Below are positions 16,133 through 25,406 of a stretch of DNA of 48,817 bases, piece after piece; position 1 is the stretch's first letter; each line of letters begins with the position of its first letter. The notes beneath the pieces are model-generated. The model made no database searches, was not told where the DNA came from, and saw only the letters and a program-made list of their open reading frames with translations. Source of the DNA: Desulfobacterium sp. GTDB taxonomy: Bacteria; Desulfobacterota; Desulfobacteria; Desulfobacterales; Desulfobacteraceae. Where the stretch lies: contig JAEINR010000048.1 in assembly GCA_016342325.1 (NCBI GenBank), positions 1 to 48,817 on the forward strand. The letters run 5' to 3'. The position numbers and the translations under genes are program-made.

Positions 16133-17119
16133 ATGCATAAAATTACGAAAAGCTTACTTGCAGCATTATTGGGATCTGTTGTTTTGTTAGTGGCTGGTAC
16201 TGCCATGGCGGCAACTTCCGTATCATGGATATCGCCTCCGGACGGAAGCTCATATCTTGCCGGTACTAATGTCGCTCCGACAGGTCAAGCAAGTGGTGTT
16301 GGCAGTACTGCCGGTTCAGGTCTGGATCTTGCCCTTGTGATCGACGAATCCGGAAGTATGCGGGGAAATGGAATAATCGCTGCGAAGAGTGCTGCGATAG
16401 CCTTGGTTAACTCGCTTCCCCAGGACAGCACATCTGTTGCGGTTATCGGTTTTGACTCTTATAGTCATACCTACAGGCAGCTTACTGCACTTAACCCGGA
16501 CAAAGCCGCAGTTATCGCTGCGATAAATAGCATTGGAACAGGTGGCGGCACCAATATTGGTGCTGGTGTTCAGGCGGGCGCGAATGCCCTTGTTTCCGGC
16601 CATACCACCGGTCGCCAAATGATGCAGGTTGTCCTGTCAGACGGCCAAGGCAGCTACTCGGGGCAGGCTGCGACCGCCTATAATAACAATCAGATCATCA
16701 CCCATACCGTTGGGGTGCCTGGGCACAATGAAAGTCAAATGGCGAATATCGCAACTGAAGGCCATGGTGTTTACACAAATGTAAGCGACCTTAATGATCT
16801 CCAATCCCTTTTTGATGGCACGTCCGGAAATCTTGTAGGCCTTGATCATGTGGATATTGAGCTCGCAGACGGCACCTGGATTTATGATATTGCCATTGAC
16901 GGTCTTGGCAATTTCATCTTGCCCGACCAGGTGATTGCCCTTGGCGAAAATACGTTTACGGCACATGCCTATGGCGATGACGGAACATTTGCAAGTGCCG
17001 TTCTTACCCTCAATGGTACCGGCAATGCCCCTGTTCCAGAGCCGGCAACACTGCTGCTTGTGGGCGTTGGTCTGCTAGGCCTGGGGGCTTTAAACAGAAG
17101 AAAAGATAAAAAGAAATAA
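16133..17119 (+). CDS. Secreted VWA-domain protein with PEP-CTERM sorting tail
   Basis: A 328-residue protein with a signal peptide (residues 1-~26, ending TAMAA), a von Willebrand factor A domain with the MIDAS motif DESGS near residue 70 and metal-coordinating threonine in GGGTNIGAG, and a C-terminal VPEPATLLLVG tail followed by a hydrophobic helix and RRKDKKK. That tail is the PEP-CTERM signal cut by exosortase, so the mature protein should leave the cell or be bound in exopolysaccharide. VWA domains bind proteins through a metal ion. AGGAG lies upstream; the ATG four bases earlier opens a three-codon frame only. No exosortase gene is in the window. Confidence 0.92.
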   Translation: MHKITKSLLAALLGSVVLLVAGTAMAATSVSWISPPDGSSYLAGTNVAPTGQASGVGSTAGSGLDLALVIDESGSMRGNGIIAAKSAAIALVNSLPQDSTSVAVIGFDSYSHTYRQLTALNPDKAAVIAAINSIGTGGGTNIGAGVQAGANALVSGHTTGRQMMQVVLSDGQGSYSGQAATAYNNNQIITHTVGVPGHNESQMANIATEGHGVYTNVSDLNDLQSLFDGTSGNLVGLDHVDIELADGTWIYDIAIDGLGNFILPDQVIALGENTFTAHAYGDDGTFASAVLTLNGTGNAPVPEPATLLLVGVGLLGLGALNRRKDKKK

Positions 17120-17135
17120 TCGGTTTCGTTTTTTT

Positions 17136-17170
17136 AAAAGGCAAGCATCATAGAATGCTTGCCTTTTTTT
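17136..17170 (+). terminator. Rho-independent terminator of the VWA gene
   Basis: AAAAGGCAAGCAT pairs with ATGCTTGCCTTTT around a 6-base loop and runs into a T tract to 17170. It lies 16 bp past the stop. This is the clearest intrinsic terminator in the window. Confidence 0.9.
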
Positions 17171-17308
17171 ATATTTTAAGCAATAGGATAACATATGATT
17201 GAGTATGGGTTTCGCCACGGGCAGATTGCTGGAAACCGATTTGTTAGTCCTGGGAAAAAGGGCTGGTGGTCTTTTGCACATTAATTCCAAATTAGGAGAC
17301 TGTGAACT

Positions 17309-19384
17309 TTGAAAAAGTCATATCTTGAGCGAATTTCGAAATGGAGTTACGGGATTGGACTGATTTGCATGGTGATAATCCTGATTGTCCCGAATCTTCA
17401 GGCTGTTCCCCTTTCAACCATTGATTCCCAAGGGATGCCTTTCTCTTTAAAAGTCTCTATTGAAAAAGCGCCGGACCAGGCGATGGCGTTGATGAAATCA
17501 GAACTGAGGCGCGGCAATCTGGACAGCGTGGGAGGCCTGGGTCAGATGTTGTTGGAAGTGCAGCCGGAAAACCCCTCCGCCATGACAATATACAGTATTT
17601 TTCTCACCTCAAAGGGAGAGATCGAACAGGCAAAATCCCTACTTCAAGCAGTGCCTGATCTTTGGAAAAGTAATTTTTTCTCTTTATGCGCCAAGGCGAT
17701 GATAAAACACCGGGAAAAAAAATATGCTGCTGCAATCAAACTCTGCAAAAAAGCGGTTTCCCTGGATGAGACCCATCCATATCCAAGTAATATCATGGGG
17801 CGGGTATTTTTTGAAGAAGGAAAATTCGATAAAGCACTTGCCAGTTTCAACAAGGCGATTGAGCTGAACTCCGACTTCCTGCCGGGTTTTACAAACTTGG
17901 GGGCAACCTACTATATGTTGGAAAATTATGCCCAGTCAATCAACGCCTTCAAACGCGCCATTAAACTGAACCCGGATGAGCATGGTGCCCATTACGGTTT
18001 GGCCCTAGCCTATGGGGCCGGGGGAAATAATGAACTTGCCATTGGGGAATTTAAAAAATGCCTTGAATTGAAGCCGAAAAATCCCGTTGTTTTGAGTCAA
18101 CTTGGAAATTTGCAGCTCAGGGTCGGCCTACACAAAGACGCCCAGTCAACAGGCCAGGAAATGAACAGATTGGGGATTGATGAAGCCTATACGCTCCTTG
18201 GTAATACTGCCCTCAAGATGGGAAAGGCAAAAGAGGGACTCCTGCAACTTGAAAAGGCACCCCCTGGCAACCCGGAGGTTGAATACCTGAAGGGATATTG
18301 TTACATGGCAGAAGCCGATTATGAAAAAGCGCTTTCTCAAATGGAAAAGGTATTACAAACAAAGCCATCCCATTTCGGGGCATATTCTGCCAGAGGCGCC
18401 CTTGAGTTTTGCCTTGGCAGAGACGTTAATTCTCTCGAAGAGTCGAAAGACAAATGGGGAATATCTCCGGGTCGACTGTTGAATTACATTTCAGCCACAA
18501 TTTATGCTTCAAAAGGAGACTGGGTTGAAGCTGAAAAAGGCTTTAAAGCGGCTGAGGGGTTGATCAGTGGGTTTTCCATTGAAGGGATTGAAAAAAACAC
18601 CCTGTCTGATATCGTTGTTAAGGCGGAACTCATCCCACTGACTGTGGGGGTGCTCTGCTATTTTAAAGGTATGTATGGCAATGCATCATCTGAGTTTGAA
18701 AAGGCAAGGATAATAAACCCTGATTCTTTTCTGGCAAACTATTGGGCCGCCCAGACCTGCCTCGCAAAGGGCGATCGAGAAAAGGCTCTCCAGTTTTATA
18801 ATAATTCAATTAGAAAAGCGCCGAGGTCTTTTGCAGCACTCTATGCGATAGGGGAGTTGAATTACATGAAGGGAAATGTCGAGATCACCGCAGAGTATTA
18901 CAAACGGGCATTGGAAGTGAAAAAGGATTCCGGCATATTAATTAAACTGGGTGTCCTTTATGAAAAAACAGGAAAAATCGAACTTGCGGAAGAGCAATAT
19001 AAAGAAGTTATCAAGATCGCACCGGATCTCTTTGTCGGATACAATCAGCTTGCATGGTTGTATGCTGAAAATGAAATCAACCTTGACAAGGCCATGAAAC
19101 TTGCAAAAAAAGCAGACGAATTACAACCTGAAAATGCGAGTATCCTTGATACCATAGGCTGGATCTTTTTTCAAAAAAACGAATACAAAAAGGCATCGGA
19201 AAAACTTGAGATTGCCTGTAAGGTAAACCCCAATAATCCAACTATTCTATATCACCTTGGCGTTGTGTATAGTAAAAAAGGGGATGATGGGTCTGCAAAG
19301 GAATCATTGCAAAAGGCATTGAAACTATCGTCCCAGTTTAAAGAGGCAGACAAGGCGCGTGAGCTTTTAAAACAACTGGGTTGA
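17309..19384 (+). CDS. Large tetratricopeptide-repeat protein
   Basis: A 691-residue protein with one N-terminal hydrophobic segment (about residues 13-32), likely an uncleaved anchor or signal peptide, then almost continuous TPR units of ~34 residues (for example KKYAAAIKLCKKAVSL, GKFDKALASFNKAIEL, NYAQSINAFKRAIKLNPD). The last repeats have the same spacing. TPR arrays are protein-docking scaffolds. TTG at 17309 is the start, with GGAG ten bases upstream. It lies 190 bp after the PEP-CTERM gene behind that gene's terminator. Similar TPR proteins (PrsT type) accompany exosortase loci, but the link here is only by proximity. Confidence 0.88.
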   Translation: MKKSYLERISKWSYGIGLICMVIILIVPNLQAVPLSTIDSQGMPFSLKVSIEKAPDQAMALMKSELRRGNLDSVGGLGQMLLEVQPENPSAMTIYSIFLTSKGEIEQAKSLLQAVPDLWKSNFFSLCAKAMIKHREKKYAAAIKLCKKAVSLDETHPYPSNIMGRVFFEEGKFDKALASFNKAIELNSDFLPGFTNLGATYYMLENYAQSINAFKRAIKLNPDEHGAHYGLALAYGAGGNNELAIGEFKKCLELKPKNPVVLSQLGNLQLRVGLHKDAQSTGQEMNRLGIDEAYTLLGNTALKMGKAKEGLLQLEKAPPGNPEVEYLKGYCYMAEADYEKALSQMEKVLQTKPSHFGAYSARGALEFCLGRDVNSLEESKDKWGISPGRLLNYISATIYASKGDWVEAEKGFKAAEGLISGFSIEGIEKNTLSDIVVKAELIPLTVGVLCYFKGMYGNASSEFEKARIINPDSFLANYWAAQTCLAKGDREKALQFYNNSIRKAPRSFAALYAIGELNYMKGNVEITAEYYKRALEVKKDSGILIKLGVLYEKTGKIELAEEQYKEVIKIAPDLFVGYNQLAWLYAENEINLDKAMKLAKKADELQPENASILDTIGWIFFQKNEYKKASEKLEIACKVNPNNPTILYHLGVVYSKKGDDGSAKESLQKALKLSSQFKEADKARELLKQLG

Positions 19385-19581
19385 TCAAATACCGCGGATT
19401 GATTCAACCCGGTTCGTCTGTTTTAACCTTACGCGGCCTATCCGGTGTTGGTCCCCCATTCCAATGAAGTCACCGATTTTTCTTTCACAAAGAACACAGT
19501 TCTGTTATAGAGAGAAATAATGTAAATTGTAATAATTTTTTACCCACAGCATATTAAATTTTGAATAAATAAGGAGTTATA

Positions 19582-20097
19582 GTGAACGGAAATTTCAACA
19601 ATATTTTATTCGCAACAGACCTGTCCGTAAATTGCCGGCATGCATTTACCTATGCCGCAAATCTCGCATCCCGATATCGTGGCAGAATCACCCTTTTGCA
19701 TGTGATGGAAAGCGTTCCTGAATCAATGGATTCAAGACTCAAGACACTCCTTGGTAAAGACCAGTGGGAGATGCTTCAGAGCAAGCACCAGCACCAGGCA
19801 AGGGCATCCCTTATCGGTAAAAAGAGCACTTTGGCCACCATTCACCAGGCCCTTGACAGCTTTTCCGACCCTGCCCAGAATGATGACGGTCAGTATGCCG
19901 TTGAAAACATCCTTATCAAAGAGGGGCGTGTTGTTAAACTCATCCTTGAAACAGCCCAGGAGGAAGCCAGTGACCTTATTCTCATCGGCTCCAACAAAAC
20001 CATGTTCACCGAAGCGAATTCCCTTGGCCGCCGGACCAAAAGCCTTCTCAAACAATCCCGAATCCCGGTCATGATAGTGCCACCGGCCGATGAGTAA
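19582..20097 (+). CDS. Universal stress protein, UspA family
   Basis: A 171-residue protein with the single UspA fold: ILFATDLSVNCRHAFTYAA at the N-terminus and ASDLILIGSNKTMF ... SLLKQSRIPVMIVPP at the C-terminus. The nucleotide-binding motif GSN-x-GRRTKSLL is a variant of the G2xG9xGS(T) ATP-binding consensus, so ATP binding is likely but not certain. It starts at GTG with AAGGAG upstream. It stands alone and ends at a hairpin shared with the convergent LysR-type gene. Confidence 0.92.
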   Translation: MNGNFNNILFATDLSVNCRHAFTYAANLASRYRGRITLLHVMESVPESMDSRLKTLLGKDQWEMLQSKHQHQARASLIGKKSTLATIHQALDSFSDPAQNDDGQYAVENILIKEGRVVKLILETAQEEASDLILIGSNKTMFTEANSLGRRTKSLLKQSRIPVMIVPPADE

Positions 20098-20140
20098 AGA
20101 GGATTCCATCTTATCCCTGTAACCGGATAGTTAACCATTA

Positions 20141-20185
20141 CACAAAAGGTCGAATACCTATAGCTTAGGTCTTCGGCCTTTTGTG
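20141..20185. terminator. Hairpin between convergent usp and lysR genes
   Basis: CACAAAAGG pairs with CCTTTTGTG around a loop that can itself form a small ACCT/AGGT helix. Both flanks are suitable for ending the two facing genes, but T runs are short. Confidence 0.55.
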
Positions 20186-20201
20186 CAGCCCAACCATCCT
20201 G

Positions 20202-21098
20202 TTATTGCTTTTTGCCGTACAATGTCTTGTACGCCTCCTTGCTGAAATAGACAAACTCTTGAAGTACGGAACTAAAATATTTATGCTCATGCCAGATTGT
20301 ATAAAATGATCGGGTAAAACCGATATCCTGGATTTTCAGCCTGAATAACTGGGATGCGGCAAGCTCCCTGCGAACGCTCACACGGGAAAGACAGCTTATT
20401 GCATCTGTATTGTGTAATACAGATTTTATGGCTTCGGCATGGTCCAGTTCCATATAAGCCTTCAAGCGTTTTTTGTGTTCTCCTATATGGTTGAGAAATA
20501 CATCCCGGGTACCCGATCCTTTTTCCCTGAAAATCCAGCGTTTTGAGAGTAACTCTTCCATCCTGTATTCATGTTTTCGGGCCAGTTCTTTATCTCCGGT
20601 TACCACATAAAGCTCATCGGCCCCCAGAAAATCTTTTTGAATGTACCGGCCTGTACATTCCCCCTCGACAAAGCCGATGTCCACTTCATTGGTTTCAATG
20701 AGGCGGGCAACCTCCTGGGTATTACAGGTGATCTTTTTAATCCTGACCCCTTTGTATTGTTCAATAAATTCGTAAATGATCTGGGGGAGGATATAGTTGG
20801 CAATGGAGGAACTGGCAGCAACCTTGAGATCTCCCCGAAGGTCATTATCCTTGAACAGAATTTCGCTCTCCTTAAGACCCAGCACCAGGGGTTCAACCAT
20901 GCGATAAAAAAAACGACCATTTTCATTGAGCACCAGTTTTTTATTAATCCGATCAAAAAGCTTTTTTTCAAGGGAGTCCTCCAGGGATTTTACGGCCATG
21001 GAAACCGCAGATTGGGTTAAGCCGTTTTCGGTTGCCAATTGGCTTAGATGGGGATTTTTAACCAGGGCGAGAAACAATTCAAGTTGCCTTAGGGTCAT
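20202..21098 (-). CDS. LysR-family transcriptional regulator
   Basis: A 298-residue LysR-type regulator: an N-terminal winged HTH (RQLELFLALVKN to KSLEDSLEKKLFDR, with the recognition segment LTQSAVSMAVKSLE) and a C-terminal periplasmic-binding-like effector domain of ~200 residues. AGGAG precedes the ATG. The gene is divergent from acs, with 335 bp between the two starts, a common arrangement in which a LysR protein controls its neighbour. It may therefore sense acetate or a related acid; that is an inference from position only. Confidence 0.93.
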   Translation of the reverse strand: MTLRQLELFLALVKNPHLSQLATENGLTQSAVSMAVKSLEDSLEKKLFDRINKKLVLNENGRFFYRMVEPLVLGLKESEILFKDNDLRGDLKVAASSSIANYILPQIIYEFIEQYKGVRIKKITCNTQEVARLIETNEVDIGFVEGECTGRYIQKDFLGADELYVVTGDKELARKHEYRMEELLSKRWIFREKGSGTRDVFLNHIGEHKKRLKAYMELDHAEAIKSVLHNTDAISCLSRVSVRRELAASQLFRLKIQDIGFTRSFYTIWHEHKYFSSVLQEFVYFSKEAYKTLYGKKQ

Positions 21099-21433
21099 GG
21101 GGTGAGACTCCTGTATCGTCTATTATTCGTCAAAAGCGACTTTATATTTCACAATTTTAGAGTTTAATGGGCATCCATTATAAAATCAATAAATTAATCA
21201 ATTTTTTTGATGAACTTGTTTAAAATTATGAATTTGACTTGATAAGGTTTATTCATTACGGTGATTTTTAGCTTCTTAGCTTTGATTTTCGCGGTATTTT
21301 TGCAAGGGAATCAGGACGTTTTTTTGGTTATGGCTTGTCCAGTTTAGGTCCTTAAATGATGAATCTGTAGACGAAATTGATCATAACAATGATATGGAAT
21401 TTGCCTGATTTTAAATATAAACAAGGAGGGAAA
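21099..21433. promoter_or_regulatory. Divergent lysR-acs control region
   Basis: A 335-bp AT-rich gap between the two divergent starts. TTGACT at 21234-21239 with a TACGGT hexamer 17 bp downstream is a weak candidate promoter for acs. The AAATT-N4-AATTT inverted repeat at 21191-21204 could be part of a LysR-type site. Neither is certain. Confidence 0.3.
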
Positions 21434-23401
21434 ATGAGCGATTTTAAATTTCACGCACCTGAGGAGCACCGGAAGAATGCCTGGATTAAAACAATGGATG
21501 AATATAAGGAAATGTATCAACGCTCCATTGATAAACCAGATGAATTCTGGGCAGACATGGCAGATCAGTTTTATTGGGAAAAACCCTGGGACACGGTTCG
21601 TGATTACAACTACAGCCTTTCCAAAGGCCCTGTTCGTATTGAGTGGTTTAAAGGCGGAAAAACCAACATTGCATACAATTGCCTGGATCGTCATTTAGAA
21701 GACAGGGGTGACCAGACCGCCTTGATCTGGGAAGGAAACAGCGTGGGGGAAGACAAGGAGATTTCTTACAGAGAACTCCACGAAATGGTTTGTCAATTCG
21801 CCAATGCGTTAAAATCAAAAGGGGTGAAAAAAGGAGACCGGGTTGCCATTTACATGCCCATGATACCGGAACTTTCCGTGGCCATGCTGGCCTGTGCCCG
21901 AATTGGTGCGATTCACAGCATTGTTTTTGGCGGTTTTTCGGCGGATGCATTATCCGACCGCATCCTGGACAGTCTGTGTAACGTTCTTGTCACCACAGAT
22001 GGTGTTATGCGTGGCGCAAAAGCAGTCCCCCTGAAAGAAAATGTCGATATCGCCCTTTCCATCTGTGAAGACAAAGGCCATAACGTTGATTGCTGTTTTG
22101 TGGTGAAGCGTACCGGATCTGAAATTGAAATGAAAAAAGGCCGGGACGTCTGGTGGCACAAGGAAACCGTAAAACAGAGCAAAACATGTCCCGTGGAATG
22201 GATGGATGCCGAAGATCCTCTTTTTATTCTCTACACCTCGGGGTCAACGGGAAAACCCAAAGGCGTACAACACAATCTCGGCGGATACATGGTGTATACC
22301 GGCATTACATTTCGATATATTTTTGATTACCATGACAATGACATTTATTGGTGTACGGCAGATATCGGGTGGGTTACCGGGCACAGTTACATTGTTTATG
22401 GTCCCCTGTCCCAGGGAGCGACATCACTCATGTTTGAAGGGGTACCCAATTACCCGGATCCGGGACGATTTTGGGCCACGGTTGATAAATGGAAGGTCAA
22501 CCAGTTCTATACCGCACCCACGGCTATTCGGGCATTGATGGCCCAGGGCGAAGAATGGGTGAATACGTATGATCTTTCTTCACTGCGAATTCTGGGATCA
22601 GTGGGTGAGCCCATCAATCCCGAGGCCTGGAAATGGTATTTTAAAAATGTCGGTAAGGAAAAATGTCCGATTGTTGATACCTGGTGGCAAACAGAAACCG
22701 GTGGAATCATGATCGCGGCCCTTCCCTATGCCATTGATCAGAAACCAGGCTCTGCAACCCTTCCTTTCTTTTCTGTAAATCCGGTGATTCTAAATGATAA
22801 TGGAGAACCCATGGAAGGGGCCTGCGATGGCGTTTTAGCCCTGAAAGAACCCTGGCCTGGACAGATGAGAACCGTGTACAATAACCATGACCGGTTTGAA
22901 AAAGTATATTTTCAAATGTTTGACGGATACTACTTTGCCGGTGACGGATGTCGCAGGGATGAAGACGGTTACTACTGGATCACCGGCCGTGTGGATGATG
23001 TGATAAATGTATCCGGCCATAGGATGGGAACCGCAGAAGTGGAAAGCGCATTGGTCAGCCATGAAAAAGTTGCAGAGGCGGCAGTCATTGGATTTCCCCA
23101 TGCCATCAAAGGCCAGGGCATTTATGCATTTGTTACACTCAAAATCAATGTGACACCAAGTGATGAATTATTGATCGAGCTAAAACAGCATGTGCGAAAG
23201 GAGATCGGACCCATTGCCACCCCCGACATTATCCATTTTACACCCGGATTACCCAAAACACGGTCGGGTAAAATCATGCGTCGAATTCTAAGGAAAATTG
23301 CCAATGATGAATTTGACAGCCTTGGAGACATTTCCACCCTGGCAGAACCTGAGGTCGTGGGCAACCTGATTGAATGTCATAAAGCGTTAACACTAAAATA
23401 A
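21434..23401 (+). CDS. acs: Acetyl-CoA synthetase (acetate--CoA ligase, AMP-forming)
   Basis: A 655-residue ANL-superfamily ligase of normal Acs length. It turns acetate, ATP and CoA into acetyl-CoA, AMP and pyrophosphate. The P-loop [11 protein letters not shown] lies near residues 265-275, WWQTETGG (the acetate-pocket tryptophan region) near 415, and the C-terminal [11 protein letters not shown] near 605-616 contains the catalytic lysine that Sir2/GNAT systems (de)acetylate. The start at 21434 has AAGGAGG seven bases upstream. It is followed after 259 bp by the 2-oxoacid oxidoreductase operon, fitting acetate oxidation or assimilation in an anaerobe. Propionate or similar acids cannot be excluded as substrates. 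Confidence 0.95.
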   Translation: MSDFKFHAPEEHRKNAWIKTMDEYKEMYQRSIDKPDEFWADMADQFYWEKPWDTVRDYNYSLSKGPVRIEWFKGGKTNIAYNCLDRHLEDRGDQTALIWEGNSVGEDKEISYRELHEMVCQFANALKSKGVKKGDRVAIYMPMIPELSVAMLACARIGAIHSIVFGGFSADALSDRILDSLCNVLVTTDGVMRGAKAVPLKENVDIALSICEDKGHNVDCCFVVKRTGSEIEMKKGRDVWWHKETVKQSKTCPVEWMDAEDPLFILYTSGSTGKPKGVQHNLGGYMVYTGITFRYIFDYHDNDIYWCTADIGWVTGHSYIVYGPLSQGATSLMFEGVPNYPDPGRFWATVDKWKVNQFYTAPTAIRALMAQGEEWVNTYDLSSLRILGSVGEPINPEAWKWYFKNVGKEKCPIVDTWWQTETGGIMIAALPYAIDQKPGSATLPFFSVNPVILNDNGEPMEGACDGVLALKEPWPGQMRTVYNNHDRFEKVYFQMFDGYYFAGDGCRRDEDGYYWITGRVDDVINVSGHRMGTAEVESALVSHEKVAEAAVIGFPHAIKGQGIYAFVTLKINVTPSDELLIELKQHVRKEIGPIATPDIIHFTPGLPKTRSGKIMRRILRKIANDEFDSLGDISTLAEPEVVGNLIECHKALTLK

Positions 23402-23660
23402 GGACGTGAACGTAATTCCAGGAGAGAAAAACGCGTGTTGTTGTCGCGGAAGTGGATGAACAACGGTTTCCTGCCAATGGTCAGGCCGAGGATCCGGGGT
23501 CGTTTGAGCAGGATAGGACACTTTTTGGCGGCTGCCTAACATTTACCGGGAGCGGGGTGTGCAATCTTTTAATAAAATGCTACAACTACACATCGGCTGT
23601 CTAGTGAGTTCAAGATAAAGCATCTTTTTAAAACACCTATGTAAAGGCAGGAGAAAGGCA
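23402..23660 (+). other. 259-bp gap between acs and the oxidoreductase operon
   Basis: An open frame reading KTRVVVAEVDEQRFPANG-like text runs from about 23417 to a stop near 23601 but lacks a start codon and a recognised family. No hairpin with a T tract was seen. AGGAGA at 23649-23654 is the ribosome site of the next gene. Confidence 0.4.
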
Positions 23661-25406
23661 TTGAATCCAACTGATCTTAACGACCCTGAATATTTTCATC
23701 GCGTGATCGATTGCCAGTTTGCATGTCCGGCGCATACCCCGGTACCGGAATACATCCGACTTATTGCTGAAAAAAAGTATGCAGAAGCCTATATGATCAA
23801 CTGGGAATCCAATGTGTTTCCGGGGATCTTGGGCAGGGTGTGTGACAGGCCCTGTGAACCGGCCTGTAGAAGGGGGCGGGTAGAAGACAAGGCCGTTGCC
23901 ATTTGCCGGCTCAAACGGGTGTGTGCGGACAATAAAGGGGATGTCACACACCTGCTGCCCGGTCCTTCCAGGGAAAAAAACGGTAAAAGAATAGCCCTTA
24001 TCGGCGGAGGACCGGCGTCTTTGACGGTGGCCCGGGACCTTTTGCCCCTTGGCTACAGCGTTGATCTCTATGATGACCAGATTGAGGCCGGCGGGTTTGT
24101 CCGAAGTCAGGTGCCCTCTTTCAGGCTGCCCAAAAAGGTGCTGGATGAAGAAGTGAACATCATCCTTAACATGGGGGTGGTCACCCATTTAAACACCTAT
24201 ATCTCCAGCATGAAGGCGTTTCTCACCAAGGGGTATGATGCTGTTTTTGTCGGTACCGGCGCCCCAAGGGGCCGGGACCTTGATCTTCCAGGCCGGCAGG
24301 ATGCAAAAGCATTTGTCCACATTGGCATTGAATGGCTGGCTGGCGTCCAGTACGGCCACACCCAAAAAACCGGCAAAACAACCCTGGTGATTGGCGGGGG
24401 GAATACGGCCATGGACTGCTGCAGGACCGCCCGAAGGCTTGGTGGAGATAATGTGAAGATCATCATCCGTGGGGCCCGGGAAAACATGAAAGCATCCCCC
24501 TGGGAGATTGAAGATGCCATCCGGGAGGATATCCCGATTTTAGAGCATCTCTCTCCTGGGGAGTTTGTCATGGCAGGAGACCGGTTAAAAGGGGTAACTT
24601 TTCAGCGAATGCAGGGCGGCAAGACGGACCCGGAAACGGTTTTCATCCCCTGTGATGAAGTTCTACTGGCCGTGGGCCAGCAGAATGCGTTCCCCTGGAT
24701 TGAAAAAGATAGTGGCCTTACTTTTGATGATAAAGGCAGGCCCCGGGTTGACGAAACCACGTTTCAGTCTGATCTTGACCACGTTTTTTTCGGCGGAGAT
24801 GCCGCCTTTGGACCCAAAAATGTGATTACTGCCGTGGCCCACGGCCACGAGGCAGCTCTCTCCATTGACCTCTTCTGCAATGGAAAAGACCTTAAAAAAA
24901 GACCTGGGCCCTTGACCCTCCTTGCCGGCCAGAAAATGGGGCCCCGGGACTGGATGTACCACAGTCAAGTCTCTGACGAGGTCCGGCAGAAGGTTCCCAT
25001 GGTGTCAAAGGTTAAATCCATCAAGGACCGCCTTATGGAGGTCGAACTCGGGTTTAATCCAAAAATAGGTTTTAAGGAAGCCCTGCGCTGTCTGAATTGT
25101 GATATTCAGACGGTTTTTACTGTTGATGAATGTATCGAATGCGATGCCTGTGTGGATGTCTGCCCCACCACCTGCATTAATTTTATTAAAAACGCTGACG
25201 AAGGGGATTTAAGATCTCGCCTTTTGGTTCCGGCAAAAAACAATTCCCAGCCCCTATATGTCTCTGATCTTTTGCCCACCGGAAGGGTAATGGTAAAAGA
25301 TGAAGACCTGTGCCTCCATTGTGGCCTGTGCGCGGAACGATGTCCCACAGCTGCCTGGGATATGCAGAAATACAACTATAACCCGGCAAAGGCAGGACAA
25401 AAATGA
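23661..25406 (+). CDS. FAD-dependent oxidoreductase with ferredoxin domains (GltD-like)
   Basis: A 581-residue flavoprotein resembling the glutamate synthase small subunit. The N-terminal helical part has Cys18, Cys22 and the CDRPCEPACRRG cluster region for 4Fe-4S binding; GGGPASLTVARDL near residue 113 binds FAD; GGGNTAMDCCR near 248 binds NAD(P)H. The C-terminus carries two 4Fe-4S ferredoxin motifs (CIECDACVDVCPTTC and CLHCGLCAERCPTAAW). It likely transfers electrons between NAD(P)H and ferredoxin. TTG at 23661 is the start, with AGGAGA upstream. Its stop overlaps the next start (ATGA), so it is coupled to the 2-oxoacid oxidoreductase subunits and probably services them. Confidence 0.88.
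   Translation: MNPTDLNDPEYFHRVIDCQFACPAHTPVPEYIRLIAEKKYAEAYMINWESNVFPGILGRVCDRPCEPACRRGRVEDKAVAICRLKRVCADNKGDVTHLLPGPSREKNGKRIALIGGGPASLTVARDLLPLGYSVDLYDDQIEAGGFVRSQVPSFRLPKKVLDEEVNIILNMGVVTHLNTYISSMKAFLTKGYDAVFVGTGAPRGRDLDLPGRQDAKAFVHIGIEWLAGVQYGHTQKTGKTTLVIGGGNTAMDCCRTARRLGGDNVKIIIRGARENMKASPWEIEDAIREDIPILEHLSPGEFVMAGDRLKGVTFQRMQGGKTDPETVFIPCDEVLLAVGQQNAFPWIEKDSGLTFDDKGRPRVDETTFQSDLDHVFFGGDAAFGPKNVITAVAHGHEAALSIDLFCNGKDLKKRPGPLTLLAGQKMGPRDWMYHSQVSDEVRQKVPMVSKVKSIKDRLMEVELGFNPKIGFKEALRCLNCDIQTVFTVDECIECDACVDVCPTTCINFIKNADEGDLRSRLLVPAKNNSQPLYVSDLLPTGRVMVKDEDLCLHCGLCAERCPTAAWDMQKYNYNPAKAGQK

Noticed and set aside
23402-23660. Open frame KTRVVVAEVDEQRFPANG after acs, resembling the AEV strand of some CoA-transferases
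   Set aside because: Too short, no start codon, match limited to a few residues.
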